Positions 15,866-26,049 of a stretch of 64,000 nucleotides of DNA are shown here, piece after piece (position 1 is the first letter of the stretch; each line of letters starts with the position of its first letter). The notes under the pieces are model-generated. The model was given only the letters and a program-made list of their open reading frames with translations. It did not search any database and had not been told where the DNA came from. A program made the position numbers and the translations under genes. Origin of the DNA: Martelella alba. GTDB lineage: Bacteria > Pseudomonadota > Gammaproteobacteria > Enterobacterales > Enterobacteriaceae. Location: the NCBI RefSeq assembly GCF_005217455.1, contig NZ_SZPQ01000029.1, forward strand, positions 1-64,000, read 5' to 3'.

Positions 15866-18724
15866 ATGGATAAGATCGAAGTTCGTGGTGCTCGTACCCA
15901 TAATCTGAAGAATATCAGTCTGGTTATTCCCCGCGATAAGCTCATCGTCATTACCGGTCTGTCCGGCTCAGGCAAATCGTCGCTGGCTTTCGATACCCTC
16001 TATGCCGAGGGTCAGCGGCGCTATGTGGAATCGCTTTCCGCCTACGCCCGCCAGTTCTTGTCTCTGATGGAAAAACCGGACGTCGATCATATTGAGGGAT
16101 TATCGCCGGCCATTTCCATCGAACAGAAATCCACTTCGCACAATCCCCGCTCCACCGTGGGCACCATCACCGAAATTCACGACTACTTGCGACTGCTGTA
16201 TGCCCGCGTCGGCGAGCCGCGTTGTCCCGATCATGATGTGCCGCTGGCGGCGCAGACCGTCAGCCAGATGGTGGATAATGTCCTGTCCCAGCCCGAAGGC
16301 AACCGCCTGATGCTCCTGGCGCCCATCGTCAAGGAACGCAAGGGCGAGCACAGCAAGACGCTGGAGAATCTGGCGACCCAGGGTTATATTCGCGCCCGCA
16401 TCGACGGCGAAGTCTGCGACTTGTCCGATCCGCCCAAATTGGAACTGCAAAAGAAACACACGATCGAGGTGGTGGTGGATCGGTTCAAGGTTCGCGCGGA
16501 CATGGCCCAGCGGCTGGCGGAATCCTTTGAAACCGCCCTTGCGCTGTCCGGCGGCAACGCCATCGTGGCGGATATGGACGATCCGCAGACGGAAGAATTG
16601 CTGTTTTCCGCTAATTTCGCCTGCCCTATTTGCGGCTATAGCATGCCGGAACTGGAGCCCCGGTTATTTTCTTTCAACAACCCGGCCGGAGCCTGTCCGG
16701 TGTGCGACGGTCTCGGCGTACAGCAGTATTTCGATCCGGAGCGGGTGGTGCAAAACCAGGATATTTCACTGGCCGGCGGCGCTATCCGCGGCTGGGACCG
16801 GCGTAACTTCTATTATTTCCAGATGCTGAAATCCCTGGCCGATCATTACAAATTCGATGTGGAAGCGCCGTTCAATGAACTGAGCAGCGTTATCCAGCAG
16901 AAAATTTTATACGGTTCCGGCAAGGAAACCATTGAGTTTCATTACATCAACGACCGCGGCGATAGCGCCACCCGCCGCCACCCTTTTGAAGGGGTTTTGC
17001 CCAACATGGAGCGCCGCTACAAAGAGACAGAATCGCCGGCGGTGCGCGAAGAGCTGGCCAAATACATCAGCAATCGGCCGTGCAACAGTTGCGGCGGCAC
17101 CCGTTTGCGACGCGAAGCCCGCCATGTGTTTGTGGAAAACACCACCTTGCCAACCATTTCCGATATGAGCATCGGCCATGCCCTGGACTTTTTCGATGAG
17201 ATGAAACTTTCCGGCCAACGGGCGAAAATCGCCGAAAAGGTCTTGAAGGAGATTCGCGATCGGTTGAAATTTTTGGTGAATGTCGGCCTGAATTATCTGT
17301 CTTTGGCCCGTTCAGCCGAAACCCTCTCCGGCGGCGAGGCGCAGCGTATCCGGCTGGCAAGCCAAATTGGCGCCGGTCTGGTGGGCGTCATGTATGTGCT
17401 GGACGAGCCGTCCATCGGCTTGCATCAACGCGATAATGAACGCCTATTGGAAACCCTGATTCATTTACGCAATCTGGGCAATACGGTTATCGTGGTGGAG
17501 CACGACGAAGATGCTATCCGGGCGGCGGACCATATTATCGATATCGGCCCCGGCGCCGGCGTGCATGGCGGCGAAATCGTCGCCGAAGGCACCGCCGAAC
17601 AAATCATGCGCAACCCGGCGTCGCTTACCGGCCAGTTCTTGTCCGGCAAACGGGAAATCGCCATACCGCAACAACGCGTGCCGGCCGATCCCACCAAGGT
17701 ATTGAAACTGATCGGCGCGCGCGGCAATAACCTCAAGGATGTGACCCTGACCCTCCCGGTGGGGTTGCTGACCTGCATTACCGGCGTATCAGGCTCCGGC
17801 AAGTCAACGCTGATTAACGATACGCTCTTTCCGGTGGCGCAACGTCAGTTAAACGGCGCGGCCGGCACGGATATCGCGCCTTACCGCGATATTCAGGGTC
17901 TGGAATATTTCGATAAAGTCATCGACATTGATCAAAGCCCCATCGGGCGGACGCCCCGCTCTAACCCCGCCACCTATACCGGCGTGTTCACCCCCATCCG
18001 GGAGCTGTTTGCCGGCGTGCCGGAATCCCGCGCCCGCGGCTATACGCCCGGACGTTTCAGTTTTAACGTGCGCGGCGGGCGCTGCGAAGCGTGCCAGGGC
18101 GACGGCGTCATCAAGGTGGAAATGCACTTTTTGCCGGATATTTATGTACCCTGCGATCAATGTAAGGGCCATCGCTACAATCGCGAAACCCTGGAAGTAA
18201 AATATAAGGGCAAAAATATCCATGAAGTGTTGGAAATGACCATTGAAGAGGCCCGGGACTTTTTCGATGCCGTACCGGCGCTCTCGCGCAAGTTGCAAAC
18301 ATTGATGGATGTCGGTTTGTCCTACATACGGTTAGGCCAATCCGCCACGACACTGTCCGGCGGCGAGGCGCAGCGGGTCAAACTGGCCCGCGAGCTATCG
18401 AAGCGCGGCACCGGCCAAACACTGTATATTCTGGATGAGCCCACCACCGGCCTGCATTTTGCCGATATTCAGCAATTGCTTGAAGTGCTGCACCAGTTGC
18501 GTGATCAGGGCAATACCATCGTGGTCATTGAGCATAATCTGGATGTGATCAAAACCGCCGACTGGATTGTCGATCTCGGCCCGGAAGGCGGCAGCGGCGG
18601 TGGAGAAATCTTGGTATCCGGCACCCCGGAAACCGTGGCGGGCCATGAGAGATCCCATACCGCCCGTTTCCTTCGGCCGATACTGGAGCGCAATCAGCAC
18701 CCCGCCGCGAAAAAGGCCGGCTAA
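15866..18724 (+). CDS. uvrA: Excinuclease ABC subunit A
   Basis: 952 residues (E. coli 940). Damage-recognition ATPase of nucleotide excision repair; dimerises and loads UvrB. Two ABC ATPase modules: Walker [13 protein letters not shown] (about 31) and [12 protein letters not shown] (about 640); signatures [18 protein letters not shown] and [17 protein letters not shown]; zinc modules [13 protein letters not shown]...CPVC and CEACQGDGV...CDQC. A short C-terminal extension ([11 protein letters not shown]) explains the extra length. Monocistronic, divergent from ssb, SOS-controlled if the LexA box works. No defects. Confidence 0.98.
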   Translation: MDKIEVRGARTHNLKNISLVIPRDKLIVITGLSGSGKSSLAFDTLYAEGQRRYVESLSAYARQFLSLMEKPDVDHIEGLSPAISIEQKSTSHNPRSTVGTITEIHDYLRLLYARVGEPRCPDHDVPLAAQTVSQMVDNVLSQPEGNRLMLLAPIVKERKGEHSKTLENLATQGYIRARIDGEVCDLSDPPKLELQKKHTIEVVVDRFKVRADMAQRLAESFETALALSGGNAIVADMDDPQTEELLFSANFACPICGYSMPELEPRLFSFNNPAGACPVCDGLGVQQYFDPERVVQNQDISLAGGAIRGWDRRNFYYFQMLKSLADHYKFDVEAPFNELSSVIQQKILYGSGKETIEFHYINDRGDSATRRHPFEGVLPNMERRYKETESPAVREELAKYISNRPCNSCGGTRLRREARHVFVENTTLPTISDMSIGHALDFFDEMKLSGQRAKIAEKVLKEIRDRLKFLVNVGLNYLSLARSAETLSGGEAQRIRLASQIGAGLVGVMYVLDEPSIGLHQRDNERLLETLIHLRNLGNTVIVVEHDEDAIRAADHIIDIGPGAGVHGGEIVAEGTAEQIMRNPASLTGQFLSGKREIAIPQQRVPADPTKVLKLIGARGNNLKDVTLTLPVGLLTCITGVSGSGKSTLINDTLFPVAQRQLNGAAGTDIAPYRDIQGLEYFDKVIDIDQSPIGRTPRSNPATYTGVFTPIRELFAGVPESRARGYTPGRFSFNVRGGRCEACQGDGVIKVEMHFLPDIYVPCDQCKGHRYNRETLEVKYKGKNIHEVLEMTIEEARDFFDAVPALSRKLQTLMDVGLSYIRLGQSATTLSGGEAQRVKLARELSKRGTGQTLYILDEPTTGLHFADIQQLLEVLHQLRDQGNTIVVIEHNLDVIKTADWIVDLGPEGGSGGGEILVSGTPETVAGHERSHTARFLRPILERNQHPAAKKAG

Positions 18725-18775
18725 CCCGGCTTGCGGCGACCGGATGATTGCCGGCCGCCGCCTCATTTGGTGACG

Positions 18776-19435
18776 TCACCGGCCTAAGGCGGTATCGTCG
18801 TAGGCCGCGTGATGAAAGTCAATTTCCCATTCCAACACTTGCCGGTAGAGTGCTGACAGGCGCCGCCGTTCTTCGGCCGACAGGGCCGACGCACACCGGT
18901 CAAGTTCTTCTTTGAGCCACCCGGCCTGGGCGTAAAACCCTGCTTCAGCGTGCATGACCACCCATTGACGAACATCCTGATCGGTCTGCTTCGCCGCATA
19001 GGCACGCCGGCACCAATGGTAATACATCCATTCCGCGCCGAACATCAAGGTCATAATCTCGGCATAGGTACCCTGGCATGCGGCATTCAGCATGCCGTCA
19101 CGAAAGCGTATCACCGCCGGCAGGTTGCGCTGGACGTCGTCGGGATTGATTCCCCGTCGCGCCAGCACCCCCTCGAAATAGCCCATCTGCTCGTCCACCA
19201 GCGCAGTCAGTACCCCGACCAGCCAACGTTGCTGCTCAATACCGGGGGCTTTGCCCACCGCCTGCGCGAAAATACGAATGGCCGTCGCGACAAAATCGCC
19301 TTCAAACACCAGATAGCGATTGAATACTTGTGCGGATAACCGGTCCTGCTCAATATCGGTAACGAACCGATGCTGTTGCATTGTTTGCCAGGTTGCCGCA
19401 TGGTCGGCCAATAACCGGTCACTGAAACCGTTCAT
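18776..19435 (-). CDS. tenA: TenA/thiaminase II family protein
   Basis: 219 residues, TenA/THI-4 fold. Visible family features are NRYLVFEGDFV, the Glu/Tyr-rich MFGAEWMYYHWCRRA helix near the active site, and the C-terminal EWEIDFHHAAY. TenA proteins hydrolyse thiamine or aminopyrimidine breakdown products for salvage; some paralogues lacking the active-site Cys have other substrates, and here the usual catalytic Cys position is not obvious beside the conserved Tyr/Glu. It overlaps the BtpA gene by ATGA (start 19435, stop 19432), so the two are co-translated. Membership in a sugar/nucleoside-type locus suggests an N-glycoside or pyrimidine substrate (inference). Confidence 0.8.
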   Translation of the reverse strand: MNGFSDRLLADHAATWQTMQQHRFVTDIEQDRLSAQVFNRYLVFEGDFVATAIRIFAQAVGKAPGIEQQRWLVGVLTALVDEQMGYFEGVLARRGINPDDVQRNLPAVIRFRDGMLNAACQGTYAEIMTLMFGAEWMYYHWCRRAYAAKQTDQDVRQWVVMHAEAGFYAQAGWLKEELDRCASALSAEERRRLSALYRQVLEWEIDFHHAAYDDTALGR

Positions 19436-20280
19436 TGTGCCTCCAGGGCCGGACGCGCCGCGTCCATGAAATGCCTGACCCGCGCCGGTTCCACTTCGTT
19501 CCACCATACACCCTCCCTTTTTAGCGCGCTGGCGACGATAACCCCCTGGGTACGGCTCAGGATTTGAGCGACATTCTCCGGCGTGACACCGGACCCAACC
19601 AGCAACGGCAAGGCCGTGGCCGACCGTATTTCTTCGATTTCTTCGTGCGTCGCGCTGTCGCCGGTACGTTGCCCGGTGGCAATAATCGCATCGGCCTGGA
19701 AAAAATCCACATCACGGGTCAGTTCTACGATGGACCGGTCGGCAACGATGGCGTGACTGCCATGCTTTACGTGACTGTCGGCGAACACCCGGATATGTTC
19801 CGCGCGTAACATGCTGCGATAGCGCAAGGCTTTGGCCGCCGCGCCTTCAATGAACCCTTCATTGGCGATATAGGCATTCGCCCATTGGTTGACCCGGATG
19901 AAATCCGCCCCGCCGGCCAGCGCCGTCGCCAGCGCGGGTAAAGCGGCGTTGGCCAGCACATTAATGCCAAGAGGGACGCCGAACTCAGTTTTAATACGAT
20001 CCGTGATAACCGACATTAACGCCGCTGTTTCCGGGCCAAGATCGTCCGGCTTGGCGAATGGAATATCGCCATGATTTTCTATAATTAATCCGTGCACGCC
20101 CCCCTCGATATAGCTTTTGGCGTCAGATAAAGCACGTTCAAATATTTTACCAACGGGCTGGCCTTTATATTGCGGCGTGCCAGGAAAGGCCGCGCAATGT
20201 ACAACACCGATCACCGTTTTTTTTCGAAAAAATATATCTTGTATTGCGCTAGGTTTTTCTGCTGATATAGAAGCCATCAT
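19432..20280 (-). CDS. BtpA/SgcQ family TIM-barrel protein
   Basis: 282 residues. BtpA/SgcQ family signatures: VIGVVHCAAFPGTPQY, GVHGLIIENHGDIPF, PLGINVLANAA, GADFIRVNQWANAY and LLVGSGVTPENVAQIL, a phosphate-binding barrel end. SgcQ is a putative nucleosidase/sugar-phosphate enzyme; BtpA was linked to photosystem biogenesis, but the general function is unproven. ATG 20280 has AAGGTGA upstream. It is divergent from the pfkB gene with the two starts only 25 bp apart, and is coupled to tenA downstream. Confidence 0.8.
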   Translation of the reverse strand: MMASISAEKPSAIQDIFFRKKTVIGVVHCAAFPGTPQYKGQPVGKIFERALSDAKSYIEGGVHGLIIENHGDIPFAKPDDLGPETAALMSVITDRIKTEFGVPLGINVLANAALPALATALAGGADFIRVNQWANAYIANEGFIEGAAAKALRYRSMLRAEHIRVFADSHVKHGSHAIVADRSIVELTRDVDFFQADAIIATGQRTGDSATHEEIEEIRSATALPLLVGSGVTPENVAQILSRTQGVIVASALKREGVWWNEVEPARVRHFMDAARPALEAQ

Positions 20281-20305
20281 GGTTCACCTTACTGGAAATT
20301 TGATA

Positions 20306-21208
20306 ATGCACGTCTTCGTCGTGGGTAATATTGGTGTTGATCAAACTTTTCTTATAGATGATCTGCCAGAAAAAGGCGCGTCCATCCACGGCTGTAAAAT
20401 AAACCAGGATCTGGGCGGCAAAGGAGCCAATCAAGCCATTATTCTGGCCCGCTGTGGAATTCCTACCACATTGATTGCCGCTTGCGGCAATGACGGCCCT
20501 GGCGACTGGTGCCGCAGAAGACTGGCCGAAGAAGCGCTAACGCTACGCCCCGAACAACCTGCGCCATACGCCACCGATACGTCGATTATTTTGAACAGCG
20601 CTGATGGCGATAATGCCATTATCACCACTACCACCGCCGCCGAAAATTTATCATTTGCACAGATCAAAACCGCATTAGCCCCTGCATTGCCTGGCGACAT
20701 CGTATTACAGCAAGGGAATCTTCCCTACGATGTCACCCGCGCTGTCTTTGATTATGCCCACCATTCAGGTCTATTTACCGTCTTCAATCCCTCACCGGTC
20801 AAGGCGCCATTCGCTCAGCTCTGGCCGCTGGTGGATTTGGTGGTGGTCAATAGCGTCGAAGCGCGAATGTTCAGCCAAATGCCGGATGCCGCCAGCGCCG
20901 GACAACAGTTGCTGGCGGCCGGGAATGGCGCGGTGATCATCACCCTCGGTCGTGACGGCGCGATACTGTTCAATTCCCGGCGGGAAGAACATGTGCCCGC
21001 GGTCCCGTGCCGGGCGACGGACGCCACTGGCGCCGGGGATACCTTCCTGGCGACAATGCTGGCCTCCGCGCTGCGGCGGGGTGTTCCCGTCGATACCCTG
21101 GCCCTGCGCCATGCCGTCGCCGCCGCCGCCATGACCATTAGCCGCGCCGGCACATTACAGGCTTTTCCCTCGCGCCGGGAACTCGCCGCGCTACTGGAGA
21201 GCGCCTGA
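20306..21208 (+). CDS. Ribokinase-like PfkB-family carbohydrate kinase
   Basis: 300 residues, the normal size of ribokinases. N-terminal MHVFVVGNIGVDQ, substrate motif DLGGKGANQAIILARCG, and the C-terminal signature DATGAGDTFLATMLA with the catalytic Asp. Phosphorylates a sugar or nucleoside in the cytosol. The start at 20306 fits the family; the open frame upstream belongs to the other strand's gene. It probably phosphorylates the product released by the TenA/BtpA or hydrolase steps of this locus. Confidence 0.85.
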   Translation: MHVFVVGNIGVDQTFLIDDLPEKGASIHGCKINQDLGGKGANQAIILARCGIPTTLIAACGNDGPGDWCRRRLAEEALTLRPEQPAPYATDTSIILNSADGDNAIITTTTAAENLSFAQIKTALAPALPGDIVLQQGNLPYDVTRAVFDYAHHSGLFTVFNPSPVKAPFAQLWPLVDLVVVNSVEARMFSQMPDAASAGQQLLAAGNGAVIITLGRDGAILFNSRREEHVPAVPCRATDATGAGDTFLATMLASALRRGVPVDTLALRHAVAAAAMTISRAGTLQAFPSRRELAALLESA

Positions 21209-21281
21209 ACCGGTGGCGGGCAGGCGGCATCCCTCAGGACACCCATAAGGCCGCCGCGCACCCTCCCTCTCCCCATTCTGG

Positions 21282-22238
21282 TTATTTGAACAGAGGCCTG
21301 AAGGTATCCACATTACTCTTAGTCACCACTGTGGCAGGCACCAGAATGTTTTTTTCCACCGTTTTGCCGGCGTTTACGGCATTCAGGGCTTTGAGCGCTT
21401 CCGATCCCATTTTTTCAGGATCTTGCTGTAAAACCGCCACCACATAGCCCTGATCGATACCCGTAATCGCCTGCGCGGTCAGATCCCAACCAAAAATTTT
21501 GATATCCTTCTGCCGTCCTTGGTTCACCACCGCGGCCATGGCGCCCAGCAACGCCGGTTCACCCGTGGCATAAATGGCCGTCATATCCGGATTGCCGGTA
21601 ATCAGGTTTTCAGCGGCCGTCAGCGCGTCATCCTGTATATTGCGACCGTCCACCACATCGACGACTTTTATGCCTGAATGGGTCTTAATGACATCTTCGA
21701 ACCCTTTTTGGCGCTGGTTTTGTATGGCGGAATTCAACGCGCCGACGATGCCGATCTTGGCCTTGCCGCCCATATTTTTCTTAACATAATCGTTAAAAAA
21801 ATGGCCGAGAATCTGGCCGCCCTTGATATTATTCACGCCCACTTGCGCCTTTTGCGGGCCGGCCGGCAATACGGCATCAATGGCGATAACGGGGATGTGC
21901 GCATCGGCGGCTTCTTTGATAGCCGGCATAATACCGTTGACATCAATGGCATCCACCATGATGCCTTTAACGCCTTGCTGGATATAATTTTCAATGGCGT
22001 CATTTTGCGCAACCGGATTATCATTGGCATTGAATATCACCAAGGACTTTCCGCTTTCTTTGGCCGCCGCCTGAGCGCCTTTATTCATTAAATTGAAAAA
22101 TAACGCCTGCTGATTAATCTGAACCAGGGCATAGGTAGGCGGCGCCTCCGCCGCTCTAGACACGCCAGTGAATAATGTCATTGCCGTTAGCGAGCACGTT
22201 AACGTGATCAAAAATTTTCTACCGGTGTTGAATAACAT
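21282..22238 (-). CDS. Periplasmic sugar-type ABC substrate-binding protein
   Basis: 318 residues, RbsB/type 1 periplasmic-binding family. Sec signal (KFLITLTCSLTAMTLFTGVSRAAEA) then two lobes: QGVKGIMVDAIDVNG, PVIAIDAVLPAG, and TAIYATGEPALLGAMAAV. It binds a sugar or nucleoside and delivers it to the RbsC-like permease encoded at 25037. Start 22238 is backed by GAGG before the ATG; the open frame to 22298 adds non-family residues before the signal. Unlike most such systems it is transcribed separately from the ATPase and permease, convergent with the pfkB gene. Confidence 0.85.
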   Translation of the reverse strand: MLFNTGRKFLITLTCSLTAMTLFTGVSRAAEAPPTYALVQINQQALFFNLMNKGAQAAAKESGKSLVIFNANDNPVAQNDAIENYIQQGVKGIMVDAIDVNGIMPAIKEAADAHIPVIAIDAVLPAGPQKAQVGVNNIKGGQILGHFFNDYVKKNMGGKAKIGIVGALNSAIQNQRQKGFEDVIKTHSGIKVVDVVDGRNIQDDALTAAENLITGNPDMTAIYATGEPALLGAMAAVVNQGRQKDIKIFGWDLTAQAITGIDQGYVVAVLQQDPEKMGSEALKALNAVNAGKTVEKNILVPATVVTKSNVDTFRPLFK

Positions 22239-22464
22239 GGTGTTGTCCTCGTCAGAAAAATGCAAACAGGATGCAAATACGCGCTGAACCGTTAACATAC
22301 ACGGGTATCAGGGATAATGTCAGGCGGGACAAATATCAATAAGGCGAAATACGGTTACGACGCTTGTGGCCCGCATCGATTACGTGATTTCGTACTGTCT
22401 GACAGCGCCCTAGCTTGTCCATATCAGCTATTTGACGAACGCCATTAGCAGGTTCGGAAATATA

Positions 22465-22545
22465 CGCTTATACTCGTCATACTCCGTGTTGCTTCTTTGT
22501 TGGCTACGCTTGCTTGCCGCCGCGATGCAACTCGGATTATGCAAA
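22465..22545. repeat. Intergenic repeat, copy 1
   Basis: Related to copies at 28804 and 42449: ATACTCGTCATACT...GTTGC, TTGGCTACGCT, then CGATGCAACTC...ATTAT. It resembles the palindromic intergenic repeats seen between genes in Serratia, Yersinia and Sodalis relatives. It lies in the 607-bp gap upstream of the lacI-type regulator; the rest of that gap holds promoters and no supported gene. Confidence 0.6.
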
Positions 22546-22845
22546 ATATCTATTTGACATTGCGATTAGGCGGGCCTTTCTCACAGCGGCCGATCATGTG
22601 ACATAATAAACGATCGGCCCAAGGAGACATTGCCGCTTTCGCAAGCCGAAATAGTGGCAGTATCACTTCCGCAATAACGTGACTCGGTAAACTGGATATT
22701 ACAATTCATCGGCGCAGAGCATTTGTCAAGCATAAAATAGTGACTGCCATTGCATTTTCCTTCGGCCAATGGACAAAAAGACCTGTAACCGCCTGACGCA
22801 GATGTGATAACAATAAACCCGTGCGGAAAATTTTTGGTGATAACT

Positions 22846-23865
22846 ATGGGTAAAAAGCGAGTGGTCCTCTCGGACGTGGCGAATCTGGCGGGTCTGTCAA
22901 AGGCGACCGTTTCACGTTATCTCAATAACAGTATCGTACTGCCGCAATCCACAGTGCAACGCATTGAGGAGGCTATCGCCCGGTTAGACTACCGGGCCAA
23001 CAGCCTGGCGCGCCGACTAAGCAAAGGGGGCAGCGAAACCATCGGTCTGGTGCTGCCGGATATCACCAATCCGTTTTTCGCCGAACTGGCTGATGCCGCC
23101 GAGGAAGCCGCCTCCGAGCATCGCTATAGTCTGGTGCTCTGTATCACCCGCAACAATCCCGACAAGGAGCGGCAATTCATCCGCTGGCTCGATACCTGCC
23201 AGGTGGACGGTTTGTTGTTTACCACCAACCGGCCGGATAACGGTCTGTTGCGGGAGGAATTGGCCGACCATCAACGCGTCGTCTTGATTGACGAAGATGT
23301 TCCGGGCAGCCAGGTGCCGAAGGTATTTGTCGATAATGTTCAAGGCGGTATGCTCGCCACTCGCCAGTTGATCGCCGCCGGCCATCGCCGTATTGCTTTT
23401 GTCGGCGGCCCCGACGCGCTGATGAGCGTGCGTGAACGCTACCAGGGATTCAAGCAGGCCATGGATGCGGCGGGTCTGTCTTGCTCCAATGCGTGGATAC
23501 TGTTTGGCGATTACAGTCGGGAATTCGGCCAGGCCGCGCTGCACCGCCTGCTGTCGCTGCCCGAGGCGCCCACCGCGGTTTTCGCCGCCAGCGACTATCT
23601 GGTGCTGGGTCTTCTGGACGGTCTCGGCCAGCGGGGGCTGTCGGCGCCAGAATCGCTATCGCTGGTCGGGTTCGATGATGCCAGCTATGCCGAGCTCATC
23701 ACGCCGCGGTTATCCACCATACGTCAGCCGGCCCGGTTGCTGGGACGCACCGCCGTCGATATCATGATTAAGCTGCTCAACGGCCGGCAGGATGTCGAAC
23801 TTGAGACCCGGATACCGGTGGAATGGATAAGCCGGGATTCCGTCCGTCGATACCCGCCGGCATAG
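22846..23865 (+). CDS. LacI-family transcriptional regulator
   Basis: 339 residues. N-terminal helix-turn-helix VVLSDVANLAGLSKATVSRYL, hinge helix ANSLARRLSKG, then a periplasmic-binding-type sensor domain (IGLVLPDITNPFFAEL; GHRRIAFVGG; LVGFDDASYAELITP). Start at 22846 is preceded by GGTGA. It probably represses the transporter/hydrolase operon just downstream through the palindrome at 24130 and responds to the imported ligand. Confidence 0.9.
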   Translation: MGKKRVVLSDVANLAGLSKATVSRYLNNSIVLPQSTVQRIEEAIARLDYRANSLARRLSKGGSETIGLVLPDITNPFFAELADAAEEAASEHRYSLVLCITRNNPDKERQFIRWLDTCQVDGLLFTTNRPDNGLLREELADHQRVVLIDEDVPGSQVPKVFVDNVQGGMLATRQLIAAGHRRIAFVGGPDALMSVRERYQGFKQAMDAAGLSCSNAWILFGDYSREFGQAALHRLLSLPEAPTAVFAASDYLVLGLLDGLGQRGLSAPESLSLVGFDDASYAELITPRLSTIRQPARLLGRTAVDIMIKLLNGRQDVELETRIPVEWISRDSVRRYPPA

Positions 23866-24129
23866 CGCAATGCACCATAGCGGGTCGCCGGACGCACAAA
23901 AATGCGGCAATTTCTGTGCCGGCGATGCCCCTTGTCTTTGCGGCGTCCGATCTTTGACCCGTTCGAATTATGCCTTGTTTTCTCGGGATATTTTCTATAA
24001 CGCGCCGACCGTTGGTGGTGAAGCCGTGCCGCATGGCATGAAAACTGCTTGATACCCAGCGGCGATACAAATATCCACGGGCGGTGGTATGGCGCTGTGG
24101 AGGGGCGGCAAGGCGTTTTCCGTTGTTTT

Positions 24130-24145
24130 GGTAAACCGGTTTACC
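24130..24145. promoter_or_regulatory. Probable LacI-family operator
   Basis: Perfect 16-bp palindrome GGTAAACCGGTTTACC with the CG centre typical of LacI/GalR operators, 98 bp before the ABC ATPase start in the 377-bp gap after the lacI-type gene. I see no second copy near the binding-protein, pfkB or btpA starts. Nothing else is supported in 23866-24242. Confidence 0.7.
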
Positions 24146-24242
24146 TAGGAATGGCGAACCGAAAATCGCGGAACTCGCCTTGCTTGTCTACTGTCCCGCT
24201 GAGGGACGATACCCGCTTCATTTTCGATAATGGAGGCGATCA

Positions 24243-25040
24243 ATGACCGGAACACCGAATTCACGTTCCCGAGTGGAGATGGTGGAGATTACCAAAACCT
24301 ACGGCTCCATCCGTTCGCTGCGCGGCGTTAATCTGCGCTTGGCGCCGGGCGAGGTGTTGGGGTTGGTGGGCGACAATGGCGCCGGAAAATCCACGCTGAC
24401 CAAAATTCTTTCCGGCGCGGTTACGCCCACCAGCGGCGCCATCCGTATCGATGGTCAGGAGAGGGCTTTCACATCGCCGGCGGATGCGCGGCATTGCCAT
24501 ATCGAGATGGTGTATCAGGACTTATCCCTTTGCGACACCGTCGATGTGGCCGGTAATCTTTTCATGGGCCGCGAACCTCAAACCCGTTTTTTAGGCATTC
24601 CGTTTCTTGATGAGAAAACCATGCATGCCCAGGCGCGGGAAATGCTAAAAGGGCTGGGTATTTCAATTCCGGATACGCGTTTGCTGGTGCGCAATCTCTC
24701 CGGCGGGCAGCGCCAGGCTATCGCCATCGCCCGCGCCGCCGCTTTCGAACCCAAAGTACTGATTATGGACGAGCCCACCGCGGCGCTGGCGGTGGCGGAA
24801 GTGGAAGCGGTGCTGGCGCTGATCAAACGCGTCAGCGCCCTTGGCGTCAGCGTAATCCTGATAACCCATCGCCTACAGGATCTTTTCCTGGTCTGCGATC
24901 GTATTATGGTGATGTACGAAGGCGCCAATGTGGCCGAAAGGGATGTCGCGAACACCAGCCTGGCGGAAATCGTCAACCTCATCGTCGGCCAGAAATTCGA
25001 TGCCCATTCCGCCCGCGCCCATCAAGGGGGCAACGCATGA
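24243..25040 (+). CDS. Sugar ABC transporter ATP-binding protein (single-domain)
   Basis: 265 residues. Walker A GLVGDNGAGKSTLTK, signature NLSGGQRQAIAIARA, Walker B VLIMDEPTAAL, H-loop LITHRLQD. It has one nucleotide-binding domain, like FrcA, whereas RbsA has two, so the transporter uses a homodimer. The 3' end overlaps the permease start by ATGA. First gene of the operon under the LacI-type palindrome. Confidence 0.9.
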   Translation: MTGTPNSRSRVEMVEITKTYGSIRSLRGVNLRLAPGEVLGLVGDNGAGKSTLTKILSGAVTPTSGAIRIDGQERAFTSPADARHCHIEMVYQDLSLCDTVDVAGNLFMGREPQTRFLGIPFLDEKTMHAQAREMLKGLGISIPDTRLLVRNLSGGQRQAIAIARAAAFEPKVLIMDEPTAALAVAEVEAVLALIKRVSALGVSVILITHRLQDLFLVCDRIMVMYEGANVAERDVANTSLAEIVNLIVGQKFDAHSARAHQGGNA

Positions 25041-26044
25041 GTATCATTAACATGACCAATAACCGTATGATTCGGTCCACCTTGCCGCGCCGCGTGCTGC
25101 ATAACCATTCCGGGGTGGTCAGTATCGCCTTATTTTGTTTTTTTTGCTGTGTGGTGTTCTCGCTCATTACCGATAATTTTCTGACCAGCGCCAATTGGCT
25201 GAATATTATCCGCCAGAGCGCGCCGTTGCTGATTGTCGCCACCGCCATGACCCTGGTGATCACCACCGGCGGCATTGACCTCTCGGTAGGCTCCACCCTG
25301 GCGCTGGTCGGCGCGCTCTCGGCCATCGCCCTGAATAATTGGGGCATACCCTGGCCGGTGGTATTGCTGGGCGGATTGATTCTGGGCGGACTGATAGGCT
25401 TACTCAACGGCTATTTTATCGCTTATGAAGGAATACCGGCGTTTATCGTTACCTTGGCGACGCTGGCGATAGTCCGCGGTGTCGCTTTATTGATAACCCA
25501 GGGATATTCCATCCCCATTCCGGCCGGCAATCCCTTTACCCAGCTAGGACGCGCCTGGGTCGCCGGATTGCCCTTGCCGGCGATTTTGGGAGTACTGGTC
25601 CTGGTTTGCGGGCATCTGCTGCTTAATAACACCCGGTTCGGCCGCTATGTCACCGCTATCGGCGCCAATAGCGAAGGCGTCAGGCGCGCCGGGGTCAATA
25701 CCCGCGCCACGACATTATGGGTTTACATATTAAGCGGCAGTTGCGCCGCTTTGGCCGGCATGATTATCACCGCGCGGCTGGGCAGCGGATCATCCAATCA
25801 GGGCGAGGGCTTCGAGTTGCAAGTTATCGCCGCTGTCGTTCTCGGTAGCACCAGCCTGTTCGGCGGCTTCGGCACCATCATCGGCACCCTGTTGGGCGCC
25901 TTGTCCATCGCCGTGATCCAAAACGGATTGATTTTAGCGCACATTTCCCCGTTTTTTACGCAAATCGCCACCGGGACCATTATCCTGCTGGCTATCTGGC
26001 TTAATACGCGGATTTTCAACCCGGCACGACCGATGAAAGGATAA
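25037..26044 (+). CDS. Sugar ABC transporter permease (RbsC-like)
   Basis: 335 residues, about ten hydrophobic segments. Family landmarks are ITTGGIDLSVGSTLALVGAL, GLLNGYFIAYEGIPAFIVTLA and the cytoplasmic EAA-like GANSEGVRRAGVNTRAT. Inner-membrane channel paired with the preceding ATPase and the binding protein at 21282-22238. Five bp separate it from the phosphotriesterase-family gene. Confidence 0.9.
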   Translation: MSIINMTNNRMIRSTLPRRVLHNHSGVVSIALFCFFCCVVFSLITDNFLTSANWLNIIRQSAPLLIVATAMTLVITTGGIDLSVGSTLALVGALSAIALNNWGIPWPVVLLGGLILGGLIGLLNGYFIAYEGIPAFIVTLATLAIVRGVALLITQGYSIPIPAGNPFTQLGRAWVAGLPLPAILGVLVLVCGHLLLNNTRFGRYVTAIGANSEGVRRAGVNTRATTLWVYILSGSCAALAGMIITARLGSGSSNQGEGFELQVIAAVVLGSTSLFGGFGTIIGTLLGALSIAVIQNGLILAHISPFFTQIATGTIILLAIWLNTRIFNPARPMKG

Positions 26045-26049
26045 TCGCC

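Noticed and set aside
22581..22769. Cys-rich 62-codon minus-strand frame
   Set aside because: The open frame continues upstream without a start or ribosome site and overlaps the lacI promoter; no family recognised, so it is not reported as a gene.
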